From Deinococcus roseus (GTDB taxonomy: Bacteria > Deinococcota > Deinococci > Deinococcales > Deinococcaceae): a stretch of DNA of 64,000 nt. A model generated the notes under the pieces. The model was not told where the DNA came from. It worked only from the letters and a program-made list of their open reading frames with translations, and did no database searches. Every line of letters starts with the position of its first letter. Within the stretch, counting starts at the first letter, position 1. The DNA is taken from positions 1 to 64,000 of the forward strand of contig NZ_BMOD01000011.1 of assembly GCF_014646895.1 (NCBI RefSeq). The letters are read 5' to 3'. This document shows, one piece after another, positions 24,527 through 32,103 of this stretch. A program made the translations under genes and the position numbers.

Positions 24527-25354
24527 ATGACCACCCAACCCCACAAACCCTTCGGACTGGCCCTGGGAGGCGGAGGGGCCAGAGGCTTTGCCCACATCGG
24601 CGTGTTCACCGTGCTGGACCGTCTGGGTGTCAGGCCTTCCTGCATTGCAGGCACCAGTATGGGAGCCCTGATGGGCGCTTTTTATGCTGCTGGATATTCT
24701 GCCTCAGACATCCGCAAGATTGCCGCCACTGCACCCGTGCTGAAACTGCTGAAAATAGGCATCGGATCGGGGCTGCTCAACAACATTGCTTTCGAAGCTT
24801 TCCTGAAACAGTACCTGCCAGAGCGCTTTGAAGACCTGAAAATGCCCTTCACCATCACCGCCACCGATCTGGTCAGCGGCAACTCGGTGTACTTCAACCA
24901 CGGTTCGCTGGCCCAGGCCCTGCGCTGCACCATCGCTTACCCTGGCCTGATTGACCCGGTGTGGATTGGAGACCAGTTGCTGGCAGATGGAGGCATCCTC
25001 AACGAGGTGCCTGTAGACGCGGTGATGTTCATGGGGATCCGGCCCATCATCGCTGTGGATGTCACCTTCGTGAACGGCCCCGAATACGAGGGGGAAACCA
25101 GCCCACCCAGAGGACATTTCCACAAAGAGAAACGGGTGGGCCTGCTGCCCACCGCCCGCCGCAGCATCATCGTGATGCAATCCCAGATGACCGAAATGCG
25201 CCTGGCCCTTTACAAACCCGACCTGCTGATCCGGCCCAGCATGCTCCCCACCATTGAAACCGAGAACTTCTGGAAACTGGACGAGGCCGTCAGGATTGGA
25301 GAGGAAGCAACACAGTTGCAGGAGAATCGGATTCGGGAGTTGCTGGGGGTGTAG
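24527..25354 (+). CDS. patatin-like phospholipase (RssA/NTE type)
   Basis: 275 residues. Oxyanion motif GGGGARG at 14-20, nucleophile elbow GTSMG with S44, and the dyad aspartate in ADGGILNEVP. This is the compact RssA-like bacterial form with no extra domains. It likely hydrolyses fatty-acyl esters of lipids in the cytoplasm or at the membrane face. All catalytic residues are intact. It diverges from the SRPBCC gene. Confidence 0.9.
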   Translation: MTTQPHKPFGLALGGGGARGFAHIGVFTVLDRLGVRPSCIAGTSMGALMGAFYAAGYSASDIRKIAATAPVLKLLKIGIGSGLLNNIAFEAFLKQYLPERFEDLKMPFTITATDLVSGNSVYFNHGSLAQALRCTIAYPGLIDPVWIGDQLLADGGILNEVPVDAVMFMGIRPIIAVDVTFVNGPEYEGETSPPRGHFHKEKRVGLLPTARRSIIVMQSQMTEMRLALYKPDLLIRPSMLPTIETENFWKLDEAVRIGEEATQLQENRIRELLGV

Positions 25355-25356
25355 AA

Positions 25357-25524
25357 GGCAGAGCGTCGAGGGCTAAAAGCCGCCATGCTGCTGGACATTT
25401 GAAGGTCTGGCGGTAAATGGGAAACTTCTTTGCTTTGCAAAATCACCAGAGCAGCCGCAATTCCCCATGGCAAGAGCATCAGCATTTTACAGCTCTCGGC
25501 GCTCGGCCCTCGGCCCTCGGCATC
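25357..25524. repeat. palindromic intergenic element, GCCGAGG heptad family
   Basis: The left arm (25357-25382) has GTCGAGG GCTAAAA GC; the right arm (25491-25522), on the complement, has GCCGAGG GCCGAGG GCCGAGC GCCGAGA GCT. The middle 110 bases have no gene. It fills most of the gap between the patatin gene and lepB. Confidence 0.7.
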
Positions 25525-25616
25525 CTCAGGATGATTTTCATCTCTTTCACAGGTATCCTGTGAGATGTTGTATCAAAACCCCTTGCAGAAAAGGGGTGCT
25601 TTAATGAAAGGAACGC

Positions 25617-26429
25617 ATGTCGGACAAACCGAAAAAAAGTTTTCTGAGGTCGCTGTGGGATGAAGTCATCCGGCCCTGGGGCGAGGCGATCCTCTTTGCG
25701 TGGGCCATCACCACCTTCCTGATCTCCATGGTGGGTGTGGACGGCAACAGCATGCTGCCCAACCTGCGCTGGGGCGAACGGGTGGTCATTCCCAAATACG
25801 AAACCTGGCTGCACCGTCTGGGCTACGGCAGCTTCCAGCGGGGAGACATTCTGGTGGTCAAACCCCCCCTGGATTCTCCAGGATCGCAGGTACCAGTGCC
25901 TATTTTGGGGCCTCTGTTTGGAATGAAATATCGCCCTTTTTTCATCAAACGTCTGGTGGGCCTGCCCGGAGACAAAATTCGGGTTTCTGCCGGAGAAGTC
26001 TTTGTGAACGGCGAAAAAGTCAATCAGGCAGGCATCACTGACTTCTGGCAAGCCCAGGGATGCTGGGACACCGACAGTGAGGAAGCCAACCACGCTGCTG
26101 CTCGGGCCAATGCTCAGGGCATCAGAACCCTGACCCAGGAAGAAATCACGGTCCCAGCAGGCGAGTACTTCGTGATGGGTGATAACCGCTCACCAAGAGG
26201 CAGCGAAGACAGTCGCATCATGGGCACTGTTCCCCTAAAAGACATTGCAGGTCGGGCCGCCTTGATCGTATGGCCTGTCGTCCGAAAAAGCGAAACCAAA
26301 TTTGAATGTGGTGTAGTCGCCACTACACGTGAAGAAGAACACGATCGGGCCATCCTCTCTGGTAAAACAGAACTCAATCTTAGATTGCTTCATCCTTTAC
26401 CAGGACTTCAAGAGTTAAGCACCAAATAA
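25617..26429 (+). CDS. lepB: signal peptidase I, with an unusual C-terminal tail
   Basis: 270 residues. Cleaves signal peptides of exported proteins at the outer membrane face. One N-terminal membrane helix (about 22-40), catalytic S45 in DGNSMLP, general base K111 in FIKRLVGLPGDK, and box E MGDNRSPRGSEDSR at 187-200. AAAGGA precedes the ATG. The S26 fold ends near residue 225; the last 45 residues (from TKFECGVV) look foreign, use codons rare in the rest of the gene (TTA, CTT, AGA, CAA, GGA), and begin near a perfect hairpin at 26311-26328. The tail may come from an inserted repeat or a stop-codon loss. Confidence 0.9.
   Translation: MSDKPKKSFLRSLWDEVIRPWGEAILFAWAITTFLISMVGVDGNSMLPNLRWGERVVIPKYETWLHRLGYGSFQRGDILVVKPPLDSPGSQVPVPILGPLFGMKYRPFFIKRLVGLPGDKIRVSAGEVFVNGEKVNQAGITDFWQAQGCWDTDSEEANHAAARANAQGIRTLTQEEITVPAGEYFVMGDNRSPRGSEDSRIMGTVPLKDIAGRAALIVWPVVRKSETKFECGVVATTREEEHDRAILSGKTELNLRLLHPLPGLQELSTK
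26311..26328. repeat. perfect hairpin inside the lepB tail
   Basis: GTGTAGT/ACTACAC around CGCC, within the coding sequence where codon use changes. It could mark the edge of an insertion. Confidence 0.45.
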
Positions 26430-26446
26430 GCAACATATCCATGAAA

Positions 26447-26475
26447 AGACTGGGCATTGCTGCCCGGTCTTTTTA
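26447..26475 (+). terminator. terminator of lepB
   Basis: Stem AGACTGGGCA/TGCCCGGTCT with a TTGC loop and TTTTT. The T run overlaps the stop codon of the convergent DUF503 gene. Confidence 0.85.
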
Positions 26476-26796
26476 TTCGTCTTCTTCGTCGTCTGAACCA
26501 TCCTGATCGATGGCCTGAATGCTGCTGCTCTCCTCGGTCACCTCACACCCGGAAGTGTGCATCACATCCGAGACCATTTTCAGGGTGTCCTGCACCCACT
26601 GGTGGTCATTGGAGATCGTCACCACCCCAATGACCTCCCAGTCGTGGGCATCCAGACCGTCCAGCCTGGCCACCGTGACGGGATAGCGGGCCTTGAGTTT
26701 CTCGGTGACGGGCTTGATCAGGGCACGCTTTTCTTTCAGGGATTTGACCCAGGGGGTTTCCAGCCTGCAAATGTAGGTCCCAATGTAACCCAGCAT
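26473..26796 (-). CDS. DUF503 family protein
   Basis: 107 residues. IGTYICRLETPWVKSLKEKRALIKPVTEKL and VARLDGLDAHDWEVIGVVTIS are the DUF503 pattern, a small ferredoxin-like fold of unknown function frequently near ribosome-assembly genes such as rbfA in other bacteria. The last 20 residues are an acidic tail (DQDGSDDEEDE). Its ATG overlaps the TGA of the GNAT-like gene (TGATG), so translation is coupled. Confidence 0.85.
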   Translation of the reverse strand: MLGYIGTYICRLETPWVKSLKEKRALIKPVTEKLKARYPVTVARLDGLDAHDWEVIGVVTISNDHQWVQDTLKMVSDVMHTSGCEVTEESSSIQAIDQDGSDDEEDE

Positions 26797-27269
26797 CAGG
26801 CCAGTTTTTCTCCCTGGGCGGTTTCGCTTCTGGAGCCCAGATGTCGGACCGCATAAATGCCCTGCGACCTGAAACCCTCTGCAGCGGCGGCCTGTTCAGG
26901 GGTCAGGCAGGTGTGCACCTCGTAAATGGCGGTGTCATAAGCACTCTTGGAGCAGGCCTTCAAAAGGCCAGCCAGGGTGTCTGAGGGCGCAGCTGGATGC
27001 AGCAAAATCCGGCTGATCCAGACGGTGGGTTTGTCTCCATGCCAGACGCTCTGGGCAAAGACGGCTCCGTACAGCACATCCTCTGCTTCTGCCACAAAGG
27101 AATGTTCGGTGCGCTCAAAAAAACGCAAAGAAGCCACACTGGTGCGGATGCGGCCCTCTTTTTCACGGTCAGGCAGGGCATCAAAGTTCGGGTCTTCCTG
27201 CAGCAGAACAGTTCGCTCCAGGGCCACAATCAAATCATGGTCAGCATCGGTGAAAGCTCGGTAGCGCAT
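26796..27269 (-). CDS. GNAT-like protein (DUF1999-like)
   Basis: 157 residues starting MRYRAFTDADHDLIVAL. The pattern (FVAEAEDVLYGAVFAQSVWHG, then RILLHPAAPSDTLAGLLKA) fits a GNAT fold and resembles DUF1999, a small group from Thermus and Deinococcus; the acceptor is unknown. TAGCTT lies 6 bases before the ATG, suggesting a leaderless mRNA. First gene of a unit with DUF503, overlapping by one base. Confidence 0.65.
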   Translation of the reverse strand: MRYRAFTDADHDLIVALERTVLLQEDPNFDALPDREKEGRIRTSVASLRFFERTEHSFVAEAEDVLYGAVFAQSVWHGDKPTVWISRILLHPAAPSDTLAGLLKACSKSAYDTAIYEVHTCLTPEQAAAAEGFRSQGIYAVRHLGSRSETAQGEKLA

Positions 27270-27295
27270 GACTGTAAGCTATCACGTTCAGGGGT

Positions 27296-27880
27296 TCAGG
27301 CCCTGGATTTGACCCTGTCCTGCAGGCACCCATGCAGGAACACCTCTATGGAGGCTTCCAGCAGTTGCTTCTCCTGCAAGATGGGGTTGCGGTTCAGGTG
27401 CATCTGGGAACCGTGGATCACACTGCTGAACATCACCGCCAGAATTTGCGGATCTCCCTGCACCGTTCCAGTCTGGATTTCCCGCCGGAACAGTTCGGTC
27501 AGGCGCGCGAGGGTCTGGCGCATGTGCTTGCGGGCATGCATTTCGGCATCTGCCACCTGCTCCCGTTTGTCGCTGGCCCCGGTGATCACGGCCATCAGGG
27601 GGTTGAATCCGCCCGTGTAAAGCTGCGCCACCTGAACCAGACGGTCCTGCAAGGGCAAACTGGGATCTTCGGTGAAAATCTCCTGCTCCTGCTGGTCTGC
27701 CTGCACCAGCAAAGCCTCCAGAATGGCCTGCTTGCTGGCGTAATGCCGGTACACCGCGGGTTTGGTGATGCCCGCCCGTGCAGCAATCTGCTCCAGGGTG
27801 GTGACCCGGTAGCCCTGCTCTGCGAAAAGCTCACGGGCAATGTCCAGCAGAATGTGTTTGGTGTCGGTGTGGCGTGGCAT
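27296..27880 (-). CDS. TetR family transcriptional regulator
   Basis: 194 residues. Helix-turn-helix at the N-terminus (LLDIARELFAEQGYRVTTLEQI, AGITKPAVYRHYASKQAIL) and a C-terminal TetR ligand domain. AGAGGAGAGAG is placed at the right distance before the ATG. It diverges from the gene at 28024 and may regulate it, but no palindrome stands out. The ligand is unknown. Confidence 0.88.
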   Translation of the reverse strand: MPRHTDTKHILLDIARELFAEQGYRVTTLEQIAARAGITKPAVYRHYASKQAILEALLVQADQQEQEIFTEDPSLPLQDRLVQVAQLYTGGFNPLMAVITGASDKREQVADAEMHARKHMRQTLARLTELFRREIQTGTVQGDPQILAVMFSSVIHGSQMHLNRNPILQEKQLLEASIEVFLHGCLQDRVKSRA

Positions 27881-28010
27881 CTCTCTCCTCTGGCTTTATC
27901 ACTTTAACCGATTGGTGCTGAGAAACGGGAATGCAGGTCATGTTCAGGGCACAGGCGTGCAGCTCTCCCAAACTGCAAACCTTGCAACCATGCCTCTCAG
28001 AACTTCGCAG

Positions 28011-28023
28011 TACAATACCTCTC
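28011..28023 (+). promoter_or_regulatory. leaderless promoter of the 28024 operon
   Basis: TACAAT at 28011-28016, 7 bases, then ATG 28024. Confidence 0.65.
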
Positions 28024-28416
28024 ATGACGGTTCGTGATCAGTTGATTGACCTCTCCAAAGCCCTGCGGCAGTACCACAGCGTGCTTCTGGAGCATTCAAA
28101 GCGTGAATATGAAGTCAAGTTTGAGCCCATTTCTTCGCCCTTTGCCTATTTCCAGCTGGTGGTCAACCACCCCCATTTTCACTGGTTGCGCCCCCTCTCT
28201 GGATTGATGGCCACCCTGGACGAGGTGATTGATGCCAAGGCTCCTTTAACAGAGCAGAACCTGATGGATGCCCACAAAGCGCTGGCCATGCTGTTCAGTC
28301 CAGTGGAAAACACTTTTGCCGAATTCCGCCAGGAGTATGTGCGCTTCAAGGACTTCTCGGATGTGAAGTTTGCAGAGGCCCGCTGGAGGGCATTGATCGA
28401 GGAGACCCTCAATTGA
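28024..28416 (+). CDS. uncharacterised protein upstream of pth-trpF
   Basis: 130 residues, predicted mostly helical, no signal peptide. Features: an N-terminal helix pair (MTVRDQLIDLSKALRQYHSVLLE), then HPHFHWLRPLSGLMATLDEVID. I do not recognise the family. It overlaps the next gene by 4 bases (TTGA), so it is first in an operon with pth-trpF; the leaderless promoter fixes the start rather than the in-frame ATG 93 bases earlier. Confidence 0.7.
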   Translation: MTVRDQLIDLSKALRQYHSVLLEHSKREYEVKFEPISSPFAYFQLVVNHPHFHWLRPLSGLMATLDEVIDAKAPLTEQNLMDAHKALAMLFSPVENTFAEFRQEYVRFKDFSDVKFAEARWRALIEETLN

Positions 28417-29630
28417 AGATGATTGTTGGTCTGGGCAATCCGGGAATGGATTACGCCCAGACGCGCCACAATGTGGGTTTCATGGTGCTGGACCGCCTCG
28501 CTGAGAAACTGGGGGTGCGCTTTTCCCAGCGGGGCAATGCCGAGGTGGCAGAAGGTCGCATCGGCAGCGAGAAAATCATCCTGATGAAACCCCTCACCTA
28601 CATGAACCTTTCCGGTCAGGCGGTGGTTCCAGTGTTGCGCTTCTACAAGTTGCGCCCGGAAGATTTGCTGGTGGTGCAGGACGATCTGGACATGCCTTTT
28701 CGGATGATGAAGTTCCGGCATGCAGGCAGTTCAGGCGGTCAGGGCGGCATCAAAAGCATCACCCAGCTGCTGGGCTCTGAGCATTTCACCCGCCTGAAAA
28801 TTGGGATTGACCGGCCTCCACCCAAATTTGACGTGCCCCGCTGGGTGCTGTCCAAATTCAAGCCTGAAGAACAGCCTGACCTGGGTCAACTGGTGGAGCT
28901 CGGGGTGCAGGCAGCCTCAAACTGGGCGGAGCATGGCCTGGACATTGCCCAGCAGAAATTCAACGGAACAGATTTGCGCCCCAAGCCCCCAAAGAAACCC
29001 AGGGAGGTCCTGAAAATTCCCATGCGAGTGAAAATGTGCGGCATGACCCGCGTTGAAGACGCCCTGCTGGCCGAGAAGCTGGGTGCAGACGCCATCGGTC
29101 TGATTTTTGCTTCCTTCAGCAAGCGGTACGTCACACCCGAGCAGGCCCGCAAAATCAGCCTGAGCCTGTCTGTGTTGCCTTCAAGGGTGGGGGTTTTTGT
29201 GGATGCCCCGCTGGACCAGCTGCTGGAAACAGCAGAAGTGGCCCGACTCACAGCCGTGCAACTGCATGGCAACGAAACCCCTGAATACGCGAAGCAGGTG
29301 GCCGAGTTTTACCCTGTGGTGCGGGCCTTTAAGGTGAAAGACGCCAGCCTGGATCTGTCAGGGTGGCAGGACTTCACAGTGCTGCTGGATGGGAGTGAAC
29401 CCGGTTCGGGACAGGCTTTTGACTGGTCCTTGCTGCCCAGCCTGAAACCTCCGAAACGGTGGTGGCTGGCGGGAGGACTGGGACCCCAAAATGTGGTGGC
29501 TGCTCTGGAAGCCGTGAAAAACCACTTGCCAGTCGGGGTGGACGCCGTGACCCATCTGGAGGCCAGTCCTGGAATCAAAGACCCTGCGCGAATGCGAGCA
29601 TTTATGCAAAACCTTCGTTCCAGGGACTGA
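28413..29630 (+). CDS. fused peptidyl-tRNA hydrolase and phosphoribosylanthranilate isomerase
   Basis: 405 residues in one uninterrupted frame. Residues 1-190 are a complete Pth (VGLGNPGMDYAQTRHNVGF with catalytic H19/N20, LMKPLTYMNLSG, VQDDLDMPF, HAGSSGGQGGIKS), which recycles peptidyl-tRNA. A basic proline-rich linker (RPKPPKKPREVLKIP) leads to residues 204-405, a complete TrpF (VKMCGMTRVEDA with the catalytic Cys, LLDG...GSGQAFDW, WLAGGLGPQNV), the third step of tryptophan synthesis. The start is TTG 28413 (MKMIVGLG) or ATG 28419. An internal ATG at 29022 might also allow separate TrpF synthesis, but GGGAGG lies 14 bases before it, rather far. Confidence 0.88.
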   Translation: MKMIVGLGNPGMDYAQTRHNVGFMVLDRLAEKLGVRFSQRGNAEVAEGRIGSEKIILMKPLTYMNLSGQAVVPVLRFYKLRPEDLLVVQDDLDMPFRMMKFRHAGSSGGQGGIKSITQLLGSEHFTRLKIGIDRPPPKFDVPRWVLSKFKPEEQPDLGQLVELGVQAASNWAEHGLDIAQQKFNGTDLRPKPPKKPREVLKIPMRVKMCGMTRVEDALLAEKLGADAIGLIFASFSKRYVTPEQARKISLSLSVLPSRVGVFVDAPLDQLLETAEVARLTAVQLHGNETPEYAKQVAEFYPVVRAFKVKDASLDLSGWQDFTVLLDGSEPGSGQAFDWSLLPSLKPPKRWWLAGGLGPQNVVAALEAVKNHLPVGVDAVTHLEASPGIKDPARMRAFMQNLRSRD

Positions 29631-29654
29631 CAATGCCCTGAACATTCTGTCCAT

Positions 29655-29845
29655 CCAGAACGTTATCCACAAGTTATCCACAGTTATCCACAGGCTGAGC
29701 GAGACCTGTGGATAACTTTTTTATTCTATGTTTTTGTTGTTCAGAACAGCGAATTTTCAGTGCCTTTTATTCACTAATTCTGAATATCCACAGGGGGGCT
29801 GTGGAAAACTTTTGGGGTTATCCACAAGGCATGTGGATGACATAT
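29655..29845. other. cluster of DnaA boxes (candidate replication origin or DnaA-titration site)
   Basis: Five exact TTATCCACA boxes: 29663-29671, 29674-29682, 29684-29692, 29707-29715 (reverse) and 29818-29826, plus one-mismatch boxes at 29784-29792, 29800-29808 (reverse) and 29832-29840 (reverse). Between the two groups lie about 65 AT-rich bases (29715-29782) that could serve as the unwinding region. Such density is typical of oriC. Against it, no dnaA or dnaN is near, and the flanking genes point towards the cluster rather than away. Confidence 0.75.
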
Positions 29846-29911
29846 GCAGGGGGTCTGCATAGAGCTTTGTTAGTATATCGGATTTCAGCTGAATGTCAAC
29901 TGTAGTCTGGA

Positions 29912-30106
29912 TGCTGAGGGCGCAGGGCCGAGGGCAACAACACCTTGCTGGCATGGGGCTGAAGAACCTGAGGTGCTGACGGGTAGGCCCAAAAACCTGC
30001 ATGACGGGTGGCAAAAAACATCAACAAAGCTCTGCTCAATCCCATAAAGCACAAACCCCAAACAACAAAAGCCTGTCTACAATCTCCGCTTTTAGCCCTC
30101 GGCGTG
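29912..30106. repeat. palindromic intergenic element, GCCGAGG heptad family
   Basis: The left arm (29912-29935) reads GCTGAGG GCGCAGG GCCGAGG; the right arm (30084-30106), on the complement, reads GCCGAGG GCTAAAA GCGGAGA. The interior of about 150 bases has no gene. The right arm ends inside the 3' end of birA. Confidence 0.7.
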
Positions 30107-31021
30107 ATGCTGCCTCCCCACAGGCTCCACCAGACTGACATCTCCCGCTGTGATGCAAATCCGGGTGTCCTGATGCTCAATCCATAAACCTCTGGCATCC
30201 AGATCCACTGCCAGCCCTTCCAGGAGGCCTCTGGGGGTCTGCACCCGCACTTTGCGGCCCAGGGTGCCATTGTATTTGCGCCAGGCGGAAAGCACGGCCA
30301 GTTCGGTCATGCCCAGCCAGGTTTCCAGTGACTCCAGCAGGCGGGCCAGCAATTCCACACGGCTGACTTTTCGCACATGGCTACCCAGACCGACAGCACC
30401 TTCAGGAAGGCCTTCTGGAACCACATTGATGCCGATCCCCAGCAAGACATGGTGCACTTCCTCTCCGCGCACATCGGCTTCCAGCAGCAGGCCTGCCATC
30501 TTGCCCTTCTCGGTGATCAGGTCATTGGGCCATTTGAGCAGGCCCACACCACAGGCTTCCCGCACAGCCACTCCAGCCATCAGGGGAAGCAAAGAGAGTT
30601 CAGAGAGGGCAAGCTGGGGCTTCAAGACCACCGTGAAGTACAGACCTGAACCCAGGGGGGTGCTCCAGACTTTTCCCCTGCGGCCCCGACCCTGGGTTTG
30701 CTTCTCTGCCAGCACCACCGTGCCGTGGGGTGCGCCAGCATCTGCCAGTTGTCTGGCCACATCCTGGGTGCTGGCAACGGTGCCAAAGTAATGGTACTGC
30801 TGACCAAAAGAACCCTTCAAATGGGCTTGCAGGGCAGCAGGGGTGGGGGTGCCAGGCAGCAGCCGGTACCCTTTGGGCTTCTCGGAAACCACAGGGTAAC
30901 CTTCGTTCTGCAGACGCTGGATCTGCTTCCAGACCGCCACACGGGTCACACCGAAACGTTCGGCCATCGCTTCACCGCTCTGGATCTGTTCGGTCAGAAT
31001 GGGCAGCAAGTCCATGCTCAT
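30092..31021 (-). CDS. birA: biotin protein ligase (BirA), with DNA-binding domain
   Basis: 309 residues. Attaches biotin to acetyl-CoA carboxylase and related enzymes; an N-terminal winged helix (GEAMAERFGVTRVAVWKQIQRL) suggests it also represses biotin genes. The ligase domain has GRGRRGKVW (ATP/biotin loop), LLKWPNDL and GIGINV, and a C-terminal SH3-like part. ATG 31021 overlaps the stop of the upstream LptF/LptG gene (ATGA); a second ATG lies two codons on. It is last in a three-gene operon. Its end overlaps the arm of a repeat element. Confidence 0.92.
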   Translation of the reverse strand: MSMDLLPILTEQIQSGEAMAERFGVTRVAVWKQIQRLQNEGYPVVSEKPKGYRLLPGTPTPAALQAHLKGSFGQQYHYFGTVASTQDVARQLADAGAPHGTVVLAEKQTQGRGRRGKVWSTPLGSGLYFTVVLKPQLALSELSLLPLMAGVAVREACGVGLLKWPNDLITEKGKMAGLLLEADVRGEEVHHVLLGIGINVVPEGLPEGAVGLGSHVRKVSRVELLARLLESLETWLGMTELAVLSAWRKYNGTLGRKVRVQTPRGLLEGLAVDLDARGLWIEHQDTRICITAGDVSLVEPVGRQHHAEG

Positions 31022-32103
31022 CTTCGGGAAGTCACCACCAGCAGCCCCAGCCCGGCCAGCACATACAGGGCATCTGGTGCCCAGGCGGCCACCACCGGAG
31101 GCAGTGCACCGTTCTCCCCCATCACCCGGAATACGCTCCAGGTGGCGTAATACAGAAAGGTGAGGCTGAGGACCCACACCAGACCCACACTGGTTCCTGA
31201 GCGGAAAGAGTAAAGGGCCAGGGTCACCGCAAAAAACCCGAAGGCAATGGCCGCTGCAGGCTCGGCAAACTTGCGCTGAAGGGCAGTGTTTTCAGCAAAT
31301 GCAGGAAAGCCGCGTTCACGGGCTTCTTTGACCCTGGCCCACAGTTCCTGCAGGGGCAAATTCACCAGCACCGACTTCAGACCTCCAGTGAAAGTGGCCT
31401 GCAAATCCTGCACCGGCAACCTCGCCTCTTTGAAGTTGGCCACGGTCACTGGTTTGGCATCCCGGTAGGTCACGCGCTGTCCGTCGTAGAGCACAATGGT
31501 CCCGGTTTTGCTTTCCAGCAAACCCCGGTCTGCAGAAATCAGTTCACGGGGAGACTCGGACACATTCAGCTGAATGACCTGCACCCCTTTGAGCTGGTTT
31601 CCGGGCAAAATTTCATCGATGTAGATGGCCCGGTTGAGGGCATCTTTGAACACCGTTCCCTCTTTGACCAGCACCCGGGGGTTGTCCAGCAGGATGTCCC
31701 GCTGGGTTTGCAGGGCACGCTCGGTGCTTCTGGGCACGAACAATGCCACATTCACAAAACTGACCAGGGCCACCACCACGCTGAGCACCATCACCGGGCT
31801 GAGCAGGCGGCCCGGAGAAATCCCTCCGGCCAGCGCCCCTTTGATCTCGCTGTCTGCAGCCAGACGGGTCATGGCAATCAGCACCGCAAAAAGCAGGGCA
31901 ATGGGCAGGCCCCTTCCCACCGCCTCAGGGATGCTGAAAGCAATCAGTTTTCCCACCAGCAGGGGATTGGCACCTTTGGCCAGGATGGGTCCCAGCACCT
32001 CCACAAACACGGCAATCAGGAGCAGCAGGACCACCACCAGCATGCCAGCCATCAGGAGGGGCAGCACTTCGGTGATGACGTATTCATCGATGCGACGCCT
32101 CAT
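31018..32103 (-). CDS. LptF/LptG family permease (YjgP/YjgQ), downstream copy
   Basis: 361 residues; N-terminal three membrane helices (PLLMAGMLVVVLLLLIAVFVE and IALLFAVLIAMTRLAADSEI), a periplasmic beta-jellyroll, and three C-terminal helices. The family forms the inner-membrane part of the lipopolysaccharide exporter LptBFG. The TRLAADSEIKGALAGGISP region is the family's coupling segment. Overlaps its paralogue upstream and birA downstream by 4 bases each. Deinococci lack classical lipopolysaccharide, so the cargo is unclear. Confidence 0.88.
   Translation of the reverse strand: MRRRIDEYVITEVLPLLMAGMLVVVLLLLIAVFVEVLGPILAKGANPLLVGKLIAFSIPEAVGRGLPIALLFAVLIAMTRLAADSEIKGALAGGISPGRLLSPVMVLSVVVALVSFVNVALFVPRSTERALQTQRDILLDNPRVLVKEGTVFKDALNRAIYIDEILPGNQLKGVQVIQLNVSESPRELISADRGLLESKTGTIVLYDGQRVTYRDAKPVTVANFKEARLPVQDLQATFTGGLKSVLVNLPLQELWARVKEARERGFPAFAENTALQRKFAEPAAAIAFGFFAVTLALYSFRSGTSVGLVWVLSLTFLYYATWSVFRVMGENGALPPVVAAWAPDALYVLAGLGLLVVTSRR

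Noticed and set aside
28024..30092. Standard chromosomal oriC beside dnaA
   Set aside because: The box cluster is real, but neither dnaA nor dnaN flanks it, so the standard arrangement is not claimed.
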